DNA of 64,000 bases from Microbulbifer sp. THAF38 (GTDB lineage Bacteria > Pseudomonadota > Gammaproteobacteria > Pseudomonadales > Cellvibrionaceae): positions 1,190,501 to 1,254,500 of the forward strand of contig NZ_CP045369.1 in NCBI RefSeq assembly GCF_009363535.1. Reading direction: 5' to 3'. Below, in pieces: positions 8,314 through 17,942 of this stretch (positions within the stretch are counted from its first letter, which is position 1; each line of letters opens with the position of its first letter). The position numbers and the translations under genes are program-made. The notes below the pieces were generated by a model that worked only from the letters and a program-made list of their open reading frames with translations, ran no database searches and was not told the origin of the DNA.

Positions 8314-9405
8314 TTAGGCAATCGCCATCTCTTTATGTTCAGTCTTTCTGCTTAAGTGGCGACCCATATTGATAGCGGGTTTCTCAATCAGCTTGTACAC
8401 CAGACTTCCCAGGGCAATACTCACTAGGGTCGTGGCCAACATATAGACCTCTACAGAATAAGCAGAAAATGACTGTGCCCACGACTGCTGTATGCTCCAA
8501 TTCAGCCCACGCATCACAATGGGGTGGAACAGATAAACCGAATAACTGATGGTTCCCAACGCTACCAGACTGCGCCATGGCCTAAAGGGTACTAGCAGAA
8601 CCACAAAGAAAATAGCCAAAGCAATTAAGTGAGGCAGAGCAAAGCGCAAGGGGTCTTCGGTTACGGGTTTACCTACAAAGTAAAGAAATAAAACCATTAG
8701 AGGGATTGAGAAGGTGCCTGCCACTGCGAGAATGGCATACCAGTAGTTAGTCTTACGCACATAACAATGCCGAATTAAGGTTCCGCAGAACATAACAGCG
8801 ATACAGAAAGGAATATAAGTAACGCTTGGGGCCATCTCTGGCAGTTTTATGGGTAACTTTTCCAATAATTGCCAACCTACAAATAGAGATAACCCACCCC
8901 AACAGAAGAGTAGTAGGACCAGAGGGTTAGCCAGTTGCCGTTTGGCAAAAATCAACGCACATAAGCAGTAGAAAATTAATTCAACTGTCAAGGTCCAGTA
9001 AAGCCCTTGTACATTATCAAACCCCATTAACCCCTGTAGCATGGTTGTATTTGCGGCAATAGTGGCTGCAGGATACATCCAGTCGCTGATAAGCCAAGTT
9101 AGCCCTAGTGCCATAAATAGCGATGTCCAGTAGGCTGGATAAAGACGGAAGAAACGGCGAATGGCAAAGTTCTTTAAAGAGCTTTGAGTACTAGAGAGGC
9201 TGAAAGGAATAACAAAACCTGAGATTAAAAAGAAACAGATTACACCTATTCGGCCAAAATCTAGCTGGTTCACAAACTCAGCCAGCACGGTGCCATGTTG
9301 GGCGATACTGGAATTACGGATAAAAACTTCACTGCTGTGTTGCCAAACAACGAGAATTGCTGCAAGCCCCCGCAGTGCATCAAGATTCAGTAAACGGCTA
9401 TTCAT
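8314..9405 (-). CDS. acyltransferase family 3 (OafA/NodX-like) membrane protein
   Basis: A 363-residue integral membrane protein with about ten hydrophobic helices. It opens with LDALRGLAAILVVWQHSSE, the start of Acyltransferase_3 proteins, including the conserved LRG and a His at residue 23. Family members transfer acetyl or other acyl groups to sugars of lipopolysaccharide, capsule or glycans. No periplasmic SGNH domain is fused at the C-terminus. No glycan genes are nearby, so the target is unknown. It appears monocistronic. Confidence 0.85.
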   Translation of the reverse strand: MNSRLLNLDALRGLAAILVVWQHSSEVFIRNSSIAQHGTVLAEFVNQLDFGRIGVICFFLISGFVIPFSLSSTQSSLKNFAIRRFFRLYPAYWTSLFMALGLTWLISDWMYPAATIAANTTMLQGLMGFDNVQGLYWTLTVELIFYCLCALIFAKRQLANPLVLLLFCWGGLSLFVGWQLLEKLPIKLPEMAPSVTYIPFCIAVMFCGTLIRHCYVRKTNYWYAILAVAGTFSIPLMVLFLYFVGKPVTEDPLRFALPHLIALAIFFVVLLVPFRPWRSLVALGTISYSVYLFHPIVMRGLNWSIQQSWAQSFSAYSVEVYMLATTLVSIALGSLVYKLIEKPAINMGRHLSRKTEHKEMAIA

Positions 9406-9722
9406 AGATTTGCTGTATTCCTTTCATCAGCAGTGTGAAACCCGTGGGTTCATATTTTTCTATATCACTATGGATCAGAGTGAAAAATCATGGCTGTCAC
9501 TAATGGTGAAGCACAATTTTTTGTAAATAAAAGGTACGCTTTTGCAAGGCGAGTCGCGCTTGAAATCAGGTCGAAAAAAAGTGCTTCACAAGCATAAATG
9601 TAAGACTTTCAGAAGCTTCAACCAACACTGATCCATTAGCGGATTTTACCATAAATCTACGAATTAAAGGATGACCTGGTTACTGTTTGCCGATTCAATC
9701 GACCCGTTTATGTGCCTTACCA
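9406..9722. other. gene-free stretch, nothing recognised
   Basis: About 317 bp upstream of the acyltransferase and downstream of the DUF4396 gene, both on the minus strand. It is AT-rich with no supported ORF, repeat or clear hairpin. It should contain the acyltransferase promoter. Confidence 0.4.
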
Positions 9723-10607
9723 TCAAAACTTCAAGGGTACAAAGTGATTCGTCACCAGTATCGCAAGTAAAAGAAACAAGAAGGTTCCCACTATCCAAAT
9801 ACAAGAGAGAACGATCGGCAGCGAGCGCATGATCATCCCATGTCCCTCATGGCCCGGCTGAGTAGAAGGAGTGGACATGGGCACGGTTGGCTTTATGTTG
9901 GCATCATGATTCGCTTCCGCTGAACAGAAGCCCAGGCAGGGCGCAGGCCCATCCTTCCCGGGTAAAGTCATACATCCATGCTTCAGATGGTTTTTAACAA
10001 GCCAATAGTTGATTGGATAAGCAATCACACCACCAACGATGCTTGCAAGGCTCATTCGAAACCAAAATGTGGCATTGGTGGGATCTTCCGATTCTGGCCA
10101 CACTGAAGCCAGAATCACCATGGTTGGAATCATTCCTCCCATCACCATATTCATAGAAACGGTTTCGGCGAAGAATGTTTTGCGCACTGCCCTTAGATAC
10201 TTTCCCTGGTACATACCCAGCATCATCAGTGCCTGAAAGATGAATAATCCACAAATAAAGCCGGCAATATACTCAATGGTGGCATCCCAGCCATTGGTGA
10301 GACCAAAGAAAGGGACGATGGACGCAGCAATAACAATGCCAGTAGCATCCCCAGCTAGGCAGTGCATCTCACTGTTAACGCTTTGTTTCCAGGTGGCACG
10401 TGTAAAGGCATCGTGACCACCGGGAAAGGGGCGTCGGCAAGTCAGTAGATACAGAATCAACCCAACAACACCTGTATATACAACAACCAATATCCACGCC
10501 ATACGCTGTACCCAGCTGGTCGGCGCGTTGGTGATGGAATCCCAAACAACAAAGACCACGCTTATAGCCGCGAAAATAAACCAGACAAGCATTGCGCCAT
10601 TTAGCAT
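9723..10607 (-). CDS. DUF4396 domain membrane protein
   Basis: A 294-residue polytopic membrane protein. The block SEMHCLAGDATGI (about 78-90) with its His-Cys and Gly-Asp is the hallmark of DUF4396, followed by hydrophobic helices containing GMYQGKYLRAV and ETVSMNMVMGG. A cytoplasmic or periplasmic loop near the C-terminus is rich in His (HDAN, PGHEGHGM) and contains a Cys pair, which could bind metal. The function of the family is unknown; a role linked to metal is a guess. It stands alone. Confidence 0.75.
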   Translation of the reverse strand: MLNGAMLVWFIFAAISVVFVVWDSITNAPTSWVQRMAWILVVVYTGVVGLILYLLTCRRPFPGGHDAFTRATWKQSVNSEMHCLAGDATGIVIAASIVPFFGLTNGWDATIEYIAGFICGLFIFQALMMLGMYQGKYLRAVRKTFFAETVSMNMVMGGMIPTMVILASVWPESEDPTNATFWFRMSLASIVGGVIAYPINYWLVKNHLKHGCMTLPGKDGPAPCLGFCSAEANHDANIKPTVPMSTPSTQPGHEGHGMIMRSLPIVLSCIWIVGTFLFLLLAILVTNHFVPLKF

Positions 10608-10982
10608 GTCAGATGCTCTTTAAGGAATAGGTCGGTATCTAGCAGTTTAATTGATAGGTACCAGTTTTGGAGAGTCTGAATGGGTATTAGCCCTATCTAT
10701 TCGCAGCTACATGCAGGTACATATTGATATATCTTACTGACTTTTTCTGGGCTATGGTGCAGGATTAAAATCTTAGAAGGTATTAGGGCAATCCCTGAAG
10801 TACTCAATTTGAGACTGAGTTATATTTATCCGATTGATCCACCAAATGGCTTGGCTTAAGCTTGATTTGTTGAAGATATCTTAGATTAGCTTTTTTTTCA
10901 TATTGATTTGACCTAGGCTCATATATTATTCATTTGATCCTGCTTGGTAAAATTTGATGGTGAGTTTTAGTAACTGCAACGA

Positions 10983-11008
10983 TAGTGCCTAAATTTTTTT
11001 AGGCACTA
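10983..11008. terminator. perfect 11-bp-stem hairpin
   Basis: TAGTGCCTAAA and TTTAGGCACTA pair exactly around TTTT. It has the shape of a factor-independent terminator but no adjacent gene end, so its role is open. Confidence 0.35.
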
Positions 11009-11121
11009 AACGATGATGTAAAAATCAACCGAAAAAACGCTGCTAATTTCTACATTAATTGCAGCTTGTAAGTACATAAGGACTATTTATGTACTCAAAA
11101 ATAGGTCTTACTACTGGGTCA

Positions 11122-11229
11122 GAAGGAAAGAATACACTGCGCTCAAGACGCGCTGTGAATACATCCCTGTAAGCTCGTAATCGGCATCCATGCCTCATAC
11201 GGTCCCGAGCGCAGTGTATTCTTTCCTTC
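11122..11229. repeat. 108-bp palindromic intergenic element with 23-bp terminal inverted repeats
   Basis: Bases 11122-11144 (beginning GAAGGAAAGAATACACTGCG) are the exact reverse complement of 11207-11229. The 62-bp interior includes CTGTGAATACATCCCTGTAA and has no ORF. Exact 23-bp termini around a short non-coding core fit a MITE- or ERIC-like dispersed element; a structured leader for the next gene is the alternative. No second copy is seen in this window. Confidence 0.6.
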
Positions 11230-11254
11230 CCCCTTTTTAGTAAATGGAGAAGAA

Positions 11255-11905
11255 ATGTCTAAAGATCCTCAACTAGTGGCCGAACAGCTAAGGAAGCCCT
11301 CCGGTGCTCTAGCCTCCGATACTGCATTGCAGATGAATAAAGCCAATAAAGCAACGAACATGGCCGCACTAGAATTGCTTAATGTGGTGGATCATGATCG
11401 TATTCTCGAGATTGGGCCCGGTAATGGTAAGTTTGCAGTCGATGTACTTCGTCAAGGTTCCAGCATTCGCTATACGGGGGTCGATTGGTCTAGTGATATG
11501 GTCGCGAGTGCGAAATCTCTTAATTCTAAATATATTGAGTCGGGACGGATGGACTTTAAGGTGGGGACCTCAGAGAAGTTACCGTTTGCCGACAGTCAAT
11601 TCGAGAAGGCGATTACTGTCCACACCATCTACTTTTGGGAGTCTCTCAAAACGCACTTGTCTGAAATACGCAGAGTACTGGTACCTGGAGGAAAATTTTG
11701 TATAGCTTTTGGTGATAAGTCTTTTATGCAGAATTTATCATTTACACCGTTTGGATTTCAGCTTTTTGATGAAAGCGATATTAGAACTCAATTAGTTGAA
11801 GCTGGCTTTAGGGTTCTATGTTGTGAAAGACATGTTGAGTATGGAGAGAGTAATACCGGTGATCTGGTGGAGAAGTTAATAAATATTGTTTTATGTGAAG
11901 CTTAA
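11255..11905 (+). CDS. class I SAM-dependent methyltransferase
   Basis: A 216-residue Rossmann-fold methyltransferase (Methyltransf_11 type). Motif I is ILEIGPGNGKFA (about 50-61), the acidic residue after strand 2 is in GVDWSSDMV, and LPFADSQFEKA with VLVPGGKFCI later are the post-motif strands of ubiquinone/menaquinone-methyltransferase-like proteins. A small-molecule substrate is likely; which one is unknown. A good ribosome site GGAGAAG precedes the ATG. It is monocistronic, preceded by a striking palindromic element. Confidence 0.8.
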   Translation: MSKDPQLVAEQLRKPSGALASDTALQMNKANKATNMAALELLNVVDHDRILEIGPGNGKFAVDVLRQGSSIRYTGVDWSSDMVASAKSLNSKYIESGRMDFKVGTSEKLPFADSQFEKAITVHTIYFWESLKTHLSEIRRVLVPGGKFCIAFGDKSFMQNLSFTPFGFQLFDESDIRTQLVEAGFRVLCCERHVEYGESNTGDLVEKLINIVLCEA

Positions 11906-12129
11906 ACACAGACTTAAATATGGCTACAACAAACTTGCCCTTGCTGCTGAGTATATCTGGTAGGATTTGAATAAAAACTTGCTTTTTAAGGCTCAAGTAC
12001 AGAATTGGCATTTTTTAGTATGGAAAATCAAAGAGAAGATTCTCAAGGTGTGGCCTCTGTTTGCTAGGGTGTTTGAATGATTAGTTGGATTAGTTATTGG
12101 TTTCGTTAATTTTGTATTGATAGGTATTA

Positions 12130-13152
12130 TTATCTTTGCTTATATTGATGGCTACCTTGTGTATTTACCAATGTTCGAGCAATTTCATCTAATAATTGAT
12201 CATGGTGCTTTGCATTTTTTTCACCAGATTTCTTTAGTTTTTTCAAGTTTTTAGGGGACGCATCATCTAATGTAGGGTTGGCATCATACAGATTTGGCTG
12301 AATCCGGTAGTACTTGGTGTTTTCTACAGTAGTTGAAATTTGTTTCAGATAATAATGAGTCATTTGAGCACCGCCACTCAGAGCGATATCGATAGAAGGT
12401 CTCGCCCAATTAAAAATTCCCCAGTCTTTCACTTCTTTGTACTTATAACTTCTTAGTTGTTTGCCTGTACCTAGAGATACAATAATCATATCCTTGATTC
12501 CCCCCACACCGCTGAACTTAATGGCCTCTGAATAGGCGCATAGGGCTGGATCGCTGGCTACCATTCCGCCATCTACCAGGATATATTTTTTATTAAGCGG
12601 TGGTAAAGAATAAATACGTGCGGGCTCAAAGTAAGTTGGCGCAGCGGTGCTGCCTCGTAATAAATCTCTTACCAAGAAGTCTTCATTCCTTACTGTGGCA
12701 CAATGTTGTCTAAAAATGATTTGCTCTCGCTTTCTGATGTCGTAGGAGATGAAGCAAGAAGGTTTTAATAGTTTGCTTAACTTTGTATTTCCAAAATACT
12801 TTTTTAGCACCTTTTCTAATTCATATGTGGAGTATTTTTCCCCCCTGAGATATCTCCACTTATCCAGGTAGGGCCAGATTCCAGTATCAAATACCTTACC
12901 TCCTTCTTGTAGGTAAATATCGACAGCTTCCTGTGCAGTGAATTTTGGCCTTCCCTCTTTGTTGGGGCAAATATAGGCTGCACCTAATATTGCGCCGGTG
13001 CTTGTTCCTGCAATCAGATCAAAGAAGTCTCCTATTCTGGCGTCGGAGTTGCCCGATTCCACCTTTAGTTTATTCTCAAGAGCGACCAAGATTTCACCGG
13101 GTAATATTCCCCTTATCCCCCCTCCATCAATAGATAGGATTCTGATCGTCAC
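12130..13152 (-). CDS. patatin-like phospholipase
   Basis: A 340-residue patatin-fold lipid acyl hydrolase. The oxyanion loop is DGGGIRG at 9-15, the nucleophile elbow GTSTG has Ser51, and the dyad Asp194 is in VDGGM. It has no signal peptide, so it acts in the cytoplasm on phospholipids or neutral lipids. Domain order and length resemble both housekeeping patatins and the CapV effectors of CBASS defence systems, but no cyclic-nucleotide synthase lies nearby, so the defence reading is not supported. It appears to be a single-gene unit. Confidence 0.85.
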   Translation of the reverse strand: MTIRILSIDGGGIRGILPGEILVALENKLKVESGNSDARIGDFFDLIAGTSTGAILGAAYICPNKEGRPKFTAQEAVDIYLQEGGKVFDTGIWPYLDKWRYLRGEKYSTYELEKVLKKYFGNTKLSKLLKPSCFISYDIRKREQIIFRQHCATVRNEDFLVRDLLRGSTAAPTYFEPARIYSLPPLNKKYILVDGGMVASDPALCAYSEAIKFSGVGGIKDMIIVSLGTGKQLRSYKYKEVKDWGIFNWARPSIDIALSGGAQMTHYYLKQISTTVENTKYYRIQPNLYDANPTLDDASPKNLKKLKKSGEKNAKHHDQLLDEIARTLVNTQGSHQYKQR

Positions 13153-13779
13153 TTTTATTTCTCCTTAGATCTATTGATTATATGTGATTCTAGAAAGATA
13201 GCACCAGCATGAACAATTAATACTTTAAATATTTCGTTTGATCAATATACCTCAGGAGAGATTGCTACTTTCAATAAATTACCTACTTAGAAGTATTGTT
13301 GATGATAATTTCCATAAAAGACTTAGAGAGAGTTTGCGTTAGTGACGGAAGTTATGCGTGCATAGATAAGGATAAATGAGGCTGCCGAACATTGAAAATA
13401 CGATCATTCTCAATCCCCTCAAGAAAATGATATCTAAAAATAAAAAACACTGAGGAAATACTAATTTACAGATATACGCGTGTAATTTAGTGGTTTATAT
13501 ATAAATTTTTTTCGGTTCATGTGATCACTCGGAAAGCTTGGTCTACTTTCTTGCCTACAAAACTTGATGATATTGAATGAGGTTAGCCCTAGACTACCGT
13601 ATTTCCCTATTACTATAAGGCTCAATGGTCTCGGCCAGACGCTCAATTTATCCTGCCAATATATAAGATCAGTTAGGCGCACATAGTAACTATCTTGACC
13701 CGGACTACAATGAATCAGGTTCAAGAGGCGCCGAAAGTGGAGCTTCTCAGATTAAGAAACTTGCTCAAGGGTACCCATT
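13153..13779. other. gene-free stretch upstream of patatin and aconitase genes
   Basis: About 627 bp between two divergent genes. It is AT-rich and no ORF has both a ribosome site and recognisable sequence. It must contain both promoters. A short open frame starting at the ATG at 13710 runs through the aconitase start in another frame and is probably chance. Confidence 0.4.
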
Positions 13780-15726
13780 ATGGCTATGAACCTCGCACAG
13801 AAACTGATCAAGAGTCATCTCGTGAGTGGTTCATTGGAACCCGGTAGCCCAATAGAGATCAAGATTGACCAGACGCTGGCACAGGATGGTACCGGCACTC
13901 TGGTGATGTTAGAGCTAGAGGCGCTTGGTTTATCACAAATCAAAACTGAGCTTTCCGCCCAGTATGTAGATCACAACCTTCTACAGACGGACTTCAAAAA
14001 TGCGGATGATCACCTGTTCCTGCAAAGCGCTTGTCGCAAGTTTGGACTTTGGTTTTCACGTCCCGGTAATGGTGTAAGTCACCCGGTACATATGGCTTGC
14101 TTTGATATACCCGGAAAGACGTTACTTGGCGCCGATAGCCATACCTGTGCAGCCGGCTCTATGGGCATGCTGGCCATAGGTGCTGGTGGCCTACAGGTGG
14201 CCATGGCCATAGCTGGCGTACCCTTCGCGCTGAAAATGCCGAAAGTGCTCGGCGTAAAGCTTGAGGGTGAATTGCCGCCCTGGGTCAGTGCCAAAGATAT
14301 CATCCTGGAAATGTTGCGCCGGCAAACGGTCAAGGGCTGTGTGAATAAGATTGTCGAGTATCACGGCCCAGGCCTCGCCAATCTGACCGCGATGGATCGC
14401 CATGTAATCGCCAATATGGGGCAGGAGATGGGTACTACGGCCAGTGTCTTTCCTGCCGATGAAGCTGTGAAAGCCTTTCTCAAACAGCAGCATCGGGAAA
14501 GCGATTATGTAGAAATGAAAGCCGATGAGGGTGCGAGCTATGACGAAGAGGACACCATTAATTTATCTGATCTTGAGCCGCTGATCGCCTGCCCATCCAG
14601 TCCAGACAAAGTGGTAACCGTACGTGAAGTGGCGGGTCGCCCTATTTACCAGAGCTATATTGGCTCTTCTGCTAACCCTGGGCTGAGGGATTTCGCCATA
14701 CCAGCGCGTATCGTCGCAGGTCGTCGATTAGCCGACGATGTCTCTTTTGATATCAACCCAACCTCGCGCCAATTGCTTGAGGAGCTTAGCCGGAGTGGCG
14801 ATCTCACAAAACTACTTGAAGTGGGCGCGCGCTTGCACCAAACAGGTTGTGGCGGTTGTATTGGTATGGGGCAGGCTCCGGCTACTGGCCGTATCAGTCT
14901 ACGTACTGTGCCACGTAATTTTCCTGGCCGATCCGGCACAGCAGATGACCAAGTCTATTTATGCAGCCCTGAAACCGCCACTGCCAGTGCTTTGAAAGGT
15001 GTGATCACCGATCCTCGTGAACTGGACATGGACTATCCCAGCTTTAGTGAGCCGGAATATCTACCAGATATAAGACCTTTACTCCAGCCACCCCAAGAAA
15101 TCCCTGTAGCCGTTGAGCTGATTAAAGGTCCGAATATCAAACCGTTGCCAAACTTTGAAAAGCTTCCAAACAGTTTAACGGGCCCGCTATTACTGAAAGC
15201 GGGTGACAACGTTTCGACAGATGAAATACTGCCTGCCGGAGCTGAAATTTTACCTTTGCGCTCAAACATCCCCGCCATTAGTCGCTATACATTTTTCCGT
15301 ATTGATGAAAAATTTTACCAGCGGGCGATAAAATTGAATGGTGACTGTTTTGTTGTTGGTGGTGAAAATTATGGGCAAGGCTCCAGCCGTGAACATGCAG
15401 CGGTATCATCACGATTTCTTGGGGTAAGGTGCATAATTGCAAAAAGCATGGCTCGTATCCACCGCCGTAATCTCATTAACTTTGGTGTTCTGCCACTACT
15501 TTTTGAGAGCTTTGATGATTACGATCGACTTGAGCAGGATTCAATTCTTGAGATTGAAAAGCCAATAGCGCAACTGAAATCAAACAAATCTATAAAGCTT
15601 TTGATTAAGTCATCCGGCGAGAGTATTAATCTGCGCAGTGACTTGTCAGCAGATGAAATCGAAGTGCTAGAGGCTGGCGGTATGATTAATCAAGTGCGAG
15701 AAAAGTATCTGAGTAACGAGAAATAG
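13780..15726 (+). CDS. aconitate hydratase, Aquifex-type short form
   Basis: A 648-residue aconitase that interconverts citrate and isocitrate. It is much shorter than AcnA/AcnB (about 860-890) and matches the 640-660-residue single-chain type first described in Aquifex. The 4Fe-4S ligands are Cys123 in ADSHTC and Cys357/Cys360 in TGCGGCIGMG. The swivel domain follows, with GQGSSREHAA as its active-site loop. It is monocistronic. A function in the TCA cycle or in a side pathway such as methylcitrate or other hydroxy acids cannot be separated from sequence alone. Confidence 0.85.
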   Translation: MAMNLAQKLIKSHLVSGSLEPGSPIEIKIDQTLAQDGTGTLVMLELEALGLSQIKTELSAQYVDHNLLQTDFKNADDHLFLQSACRKFGLWFSRPGNGVSHPVHMACFDIPGKTLLGADSHTCAAGSMGMLAIGAGGLQVAMAIAGVPFALKMPKVLGVKLEGELPPWVSAKDIILEMLRRQTVKGCVNKIVEYHGPGLANLTAMDRHVIANMGQEMGTTASVFPADEAVKAFLKQQHRESDYVEMKADEGASYDEEDTINLSDLEPLIACPSSPDKVVTVREVAGRPIYQSYIGSSANPGLRDFAIPARIVAGRRLADDVSFDINPTSRQLLEELSRSGDLTKLLEVGARLHQTGCGGCIGMGQAPATGRISLRTVPRNFPGRSGTADDQVYLCSPETATASALKGVITDPRELDMDYPSFSEPEYLPDIRPLLQPPQEIPVAVELIKGPNIKPLPNFEKLPNSLTGPLLLKAGDNVSTDEILPAGAEILPLRSNIPAISRYTFFRIDEKFYQRAIKLNGDCFVVGGENYGQGSSREHAAVSSRFLGVRCIIAKSMARIHRRNLINFGVLPLLFESFDDYDRLEQDSILEIEKPIAQLKSNKSIKLLIKSSGESINLRSDLSADEIEVLEAGGMINQVREKYLSNEK

Positions 15727-15797
15727 TGGGTTTTACTACATCTGTAAATTACTCAGATGCTTTCATAGATACTTTTAATATCGAATAGCCTTTTACG

Positions 15798-16742
15798 CTA
15801 AGTGGCATCTTGTTTTTCTAACCACTTTAGAATGATCTGATTTGTTTCTTCCGGTTTTTCCTGTTGAATCCAGTGGCCGCAGTTGAGACTGGCTATATCA
15901 ACATTGGGAACGAACTCTTTTAAGTTTGGAGCCTTAGGGATCAAGTCTCGATCGACGTAAATCATAAGTGCTGGCTTTTGGATGGTTGGCTCTACATCTG
16001 CCAAGATCTGCCAATTTCGGTCAAGGTTTCTATACCAATTAATACTGCTCATGAAACCTGTTTTCTCAAATGCGGAAACAAAAACAGCCAGTTCGCTATC
16101 ACTCATTAAGGGCTCGCCAAGTGGCACTTTTGCTTTGGCGAGATCGATCATCATCATTCCAGGCTCAGGTGGTGCTGGAGGTATGTTCTTGCGGAATATA
16201 TTGCGAAGGAATTGTGAAGTATTTGCATCTAACACAGTGTCCGCGATGCCTGGCTGTCGGTTAAAGTGAACGATGTAATAGTCGCTCCCTAGGAATTCTT
16301 CCATAAATTCGACCCACGGCTTTTCTGTGCGAGCCTGGTAGGGTAGGGCCATATTTATAATTTTATTGACCCGGTTTGGATGTAATAGCGCAAGCCCCCA
16401 AACCACCATTGCACCCCAATCATGGCCGACAAACGTGGCATCTTTGTATCCGTAGTGATCAAGAAGCGCGACGAGATCACCCGACAAGTTTTCAATGTCA
16501 TAGTCAGTTACATCGGCAGGACGGGATGAATTGCCATAACCACGCTGGTTTGGAACGATAACGTGGTAGCCGGCTGCGGCAAGTACAGACAGCTGGTGGC
16601 GCCAAGAATAGGCATGTTCTGGCCAGCCGTGACAAAGTACAATAGGTTTTCCCGTATTCTGTTGGCCTGCTTCAAAGACTTCTAACTCAACACCGTTGAC
16701 TGGAATAAGAGTGGGGTTGGGGAATTCGGTTAGATTAAACAA
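15798..16742 (-). CDS. alpha/beta hydrolase, epoxide-hydrolase-like
   Basis: A 314-residue alpha/beta hydrolase. HGWPEH at 38-43 is the oxyanion motif of epoxide hydrolases and haloalkane dehalogenases, the nucleophile elbow GHDWG has Asp108, and the catalytic His is His290 in CGHW. An Asp nucleophile fits epoxide hydrolysis. The start is TTG at 16742, preceded by AGGAGAG at good spacing; the same frame stays open to 16940 but would overlap the divergent regulator and lacks homology-like sequence. The divergent WYL regulator probably controls it. Confidence 0.8.
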   Translation of the reverse strand: MFNLTEFPNPTLIPVNGVELEVFEAGQQNTGKPIVLCHGWPEHAYSWRHQLSVLAAAGYHVIVPNQRGYGNSSRPADVTDYDIENLSGDLVALLDHYGYKDATFVGHDWGAMVVWGLALLHPNRVNKIINMALPYQARTEKPWVEFMEEFLGSDYYIVHFNRQPGIADTVLDANTSQFLRNIFRKNIPPAPPEPGMMMIDLAKAKVPLGEPLMSDSELAVFVSAFEKTGFMSSINWYRNLDRNWQILADVEPTIQKPALMIYVDRDLIPKAPNLKEFVPNVDIASLNCGHWIQQEKPEETNQIILKWLEKQDAT

Positions 16743-16875
16743 TGTATCTCTCCTTTTTTTGAGGCTCAACAATGCCTTATGTGCCGGACAGCCCCTTTTC
16801 TTCGACTTGGGGCTACGGATGTGCGTTGCAATTTCAGAACTCCTTTGCTGAAAAGAACAAACATAGGCTAAAATC

Positions 16876-16902
16876 AAATGGTGCCAAATAATGTCACCAT
16901 TT
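16876..16902. promoter_or_regulatory. operator-like inverted repeat between hydrolase and regulator
   Basis: AAATGGTG and CACCATTT pair exactly across 11 bases, 18 bp before the regulator start and in the shared divergent promoter region. It is the best candidate site for the WYL regulator; binding is inferred. Confidence 0.5.
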
Positions 16903-16919
16903 AATAATATCCTTACGAA

Positions 16920-17639
16920 ATGAGTGTTCGCCTTCGACAAGACGCCATCGTGCGCAGCCTTCGCCGAAATGGTACTTCTACGATTGCTGACTTAGCTGAA
17001 GAGGTCGGTGTATCCAGGCGTACGGTGTTGCGTGATATTAGCGCACTGCGCGATGAGGGCTTTGTTATTCACTCTGACCCTGGTCCTGGGGGCGGCCTGC
17101 AATTAGACCCGCAATCGGTCCAAACCACAGCGCGCCTCTCGGTTGCCGAGGTCTTTGCACTCCTTATCAGCGTTGCATCAATGCGTGCGGCCGGGAATTT
17201 ACCTTTTTCGGGGCTTGCAGATACTGGGCTTGCCAAAATAGAGAAGGCTTTACCACCGGACAAAGTACGTGATTTACGCCGGTTTTTAGACTGCTTATAT
17301 ATCGGTAAGCTTTCACCGCAGGTAGACGTATCAAATATTCAGGAAATGGAGCCCGCGCTGCTCCCCACTTTCGAGACAGCTTTTCTCCAGCGGTTACAAC
17401 TAAGCTTCCAATACCGTGATGCAAAGGGATCTGTAACCAGTAGGGTTGTTGAGCCACAGGCGATGCTGATTTTACCACCTCTATGGTATCTGGTAGCTTG
17501 GGATCCCGCACGCAAAGATTTCCGTCATTTTCGAATGGACAGGATCAGCAAACCGGAGTATCTCAAGGGCAAAAAATTTCGGCGGCGACATGTCTTGTTC
17601 GAAGATAGTGTCTCTCCAATTCGGGATTTATCTCGTTAA
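16920..17639 (+). CDS. YafY-like HTH/WYL-domain transcriptional regulator
   Basis: A 239-residue regulator. The N-terminal HTH_11/DeoR-like domain covers about residues 3-60 (TSTIADLAEEVGVSRRTVLRD). A C-terminal WYL domain is marked by PLWYLVAWD and FRHFRMDRIS. YafY-type proteins are ligand-responsive regulators that usually control an adjacent enzyme gene. Here the divergent alpha/beta hydrolase is the obvious target, with a 27-bp operator-like repeat between them. Confidence 0.85.
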   Translation: MSVRLRQDAIVRSLRRNGTSTIADLAEEVGVSRRTVLRDISALRDEGFVIHSDPGPGGGLQLDPQSVQTTARLSVAEVFALLISVASMRAAGNLPFSGLADTGLAKIEKALPPDKVRDLRRFLDCLYIGKLSPQVDVSNIQEMEPALLPTFETAFLQRLQLSFQYRDAKGSVTSRVVEPQAMLILPPLWYLVAWDPARKDFRHFRMDRISKPEYLKGKKFRRRHVLFEDSVSPIRDLSR

Positions 17640-17942
17640 TCTTTACGAGCTTACAAAAGCTAATCTTTCGGTTTTTTTCGTTCTTAGAGTAAAATACTGT
17701 ATTTATTCAGGCTTTTTTATAAGAGTTATGAGGGAGTCATTACGAAATAAGTCAACAATCCATACTAAGATTTTAAATATTTCTGACTGTTTTCACTTAA
17801 GCTTAAATCTTTCTTATTGATATAGTCTGAATATATCTTTACCAAGGTTCGTGACATCATAATTCTATTGATAGTTCAAGTAATCGTATAGATATGATTA
17901 TGTCAGTACGGAGATATATTCCTGTTCTATTTCTGTAACTCG
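17640..17942. other. AT-rich gene-free stretch
   Basis: About 303 bp at the start of the AT-rich accessory zone. No ORF, tRNA, repeat or clear hairpin is seen. Both neighbouring genes end here, so no promoter is required. Confidence 0.4.

Larger units (their letters stand above)
10608..11254. other. long hairpin-rich intergenic region
   Basis: No ORF is supported. In its right third are three successive inverted repeats: 10983-11008 (11-bp stem, 4-base T loop), 11071-11095 (AGTACATAA/TTATGTACT) and the long 11122-11229 element. The methyltransferase gene follows 25 bp after the last, with ribosome site GGAGAAG. Confidence 0.5.

Noticed and set aside
12130..13152. Patatin as a CBASS effector (CapV)
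   Set aside because: No cyclic-nucleotide synthase, Cap2/Cap3 or other CBASS gene lies beside it.
15798..16940. Longer alpha/beta hydrolase start at 16940
   Set aside because: It would overlap the divergent regulator and add 66 residues unlike the family, while TTG 16742 has a strong ribosome site.
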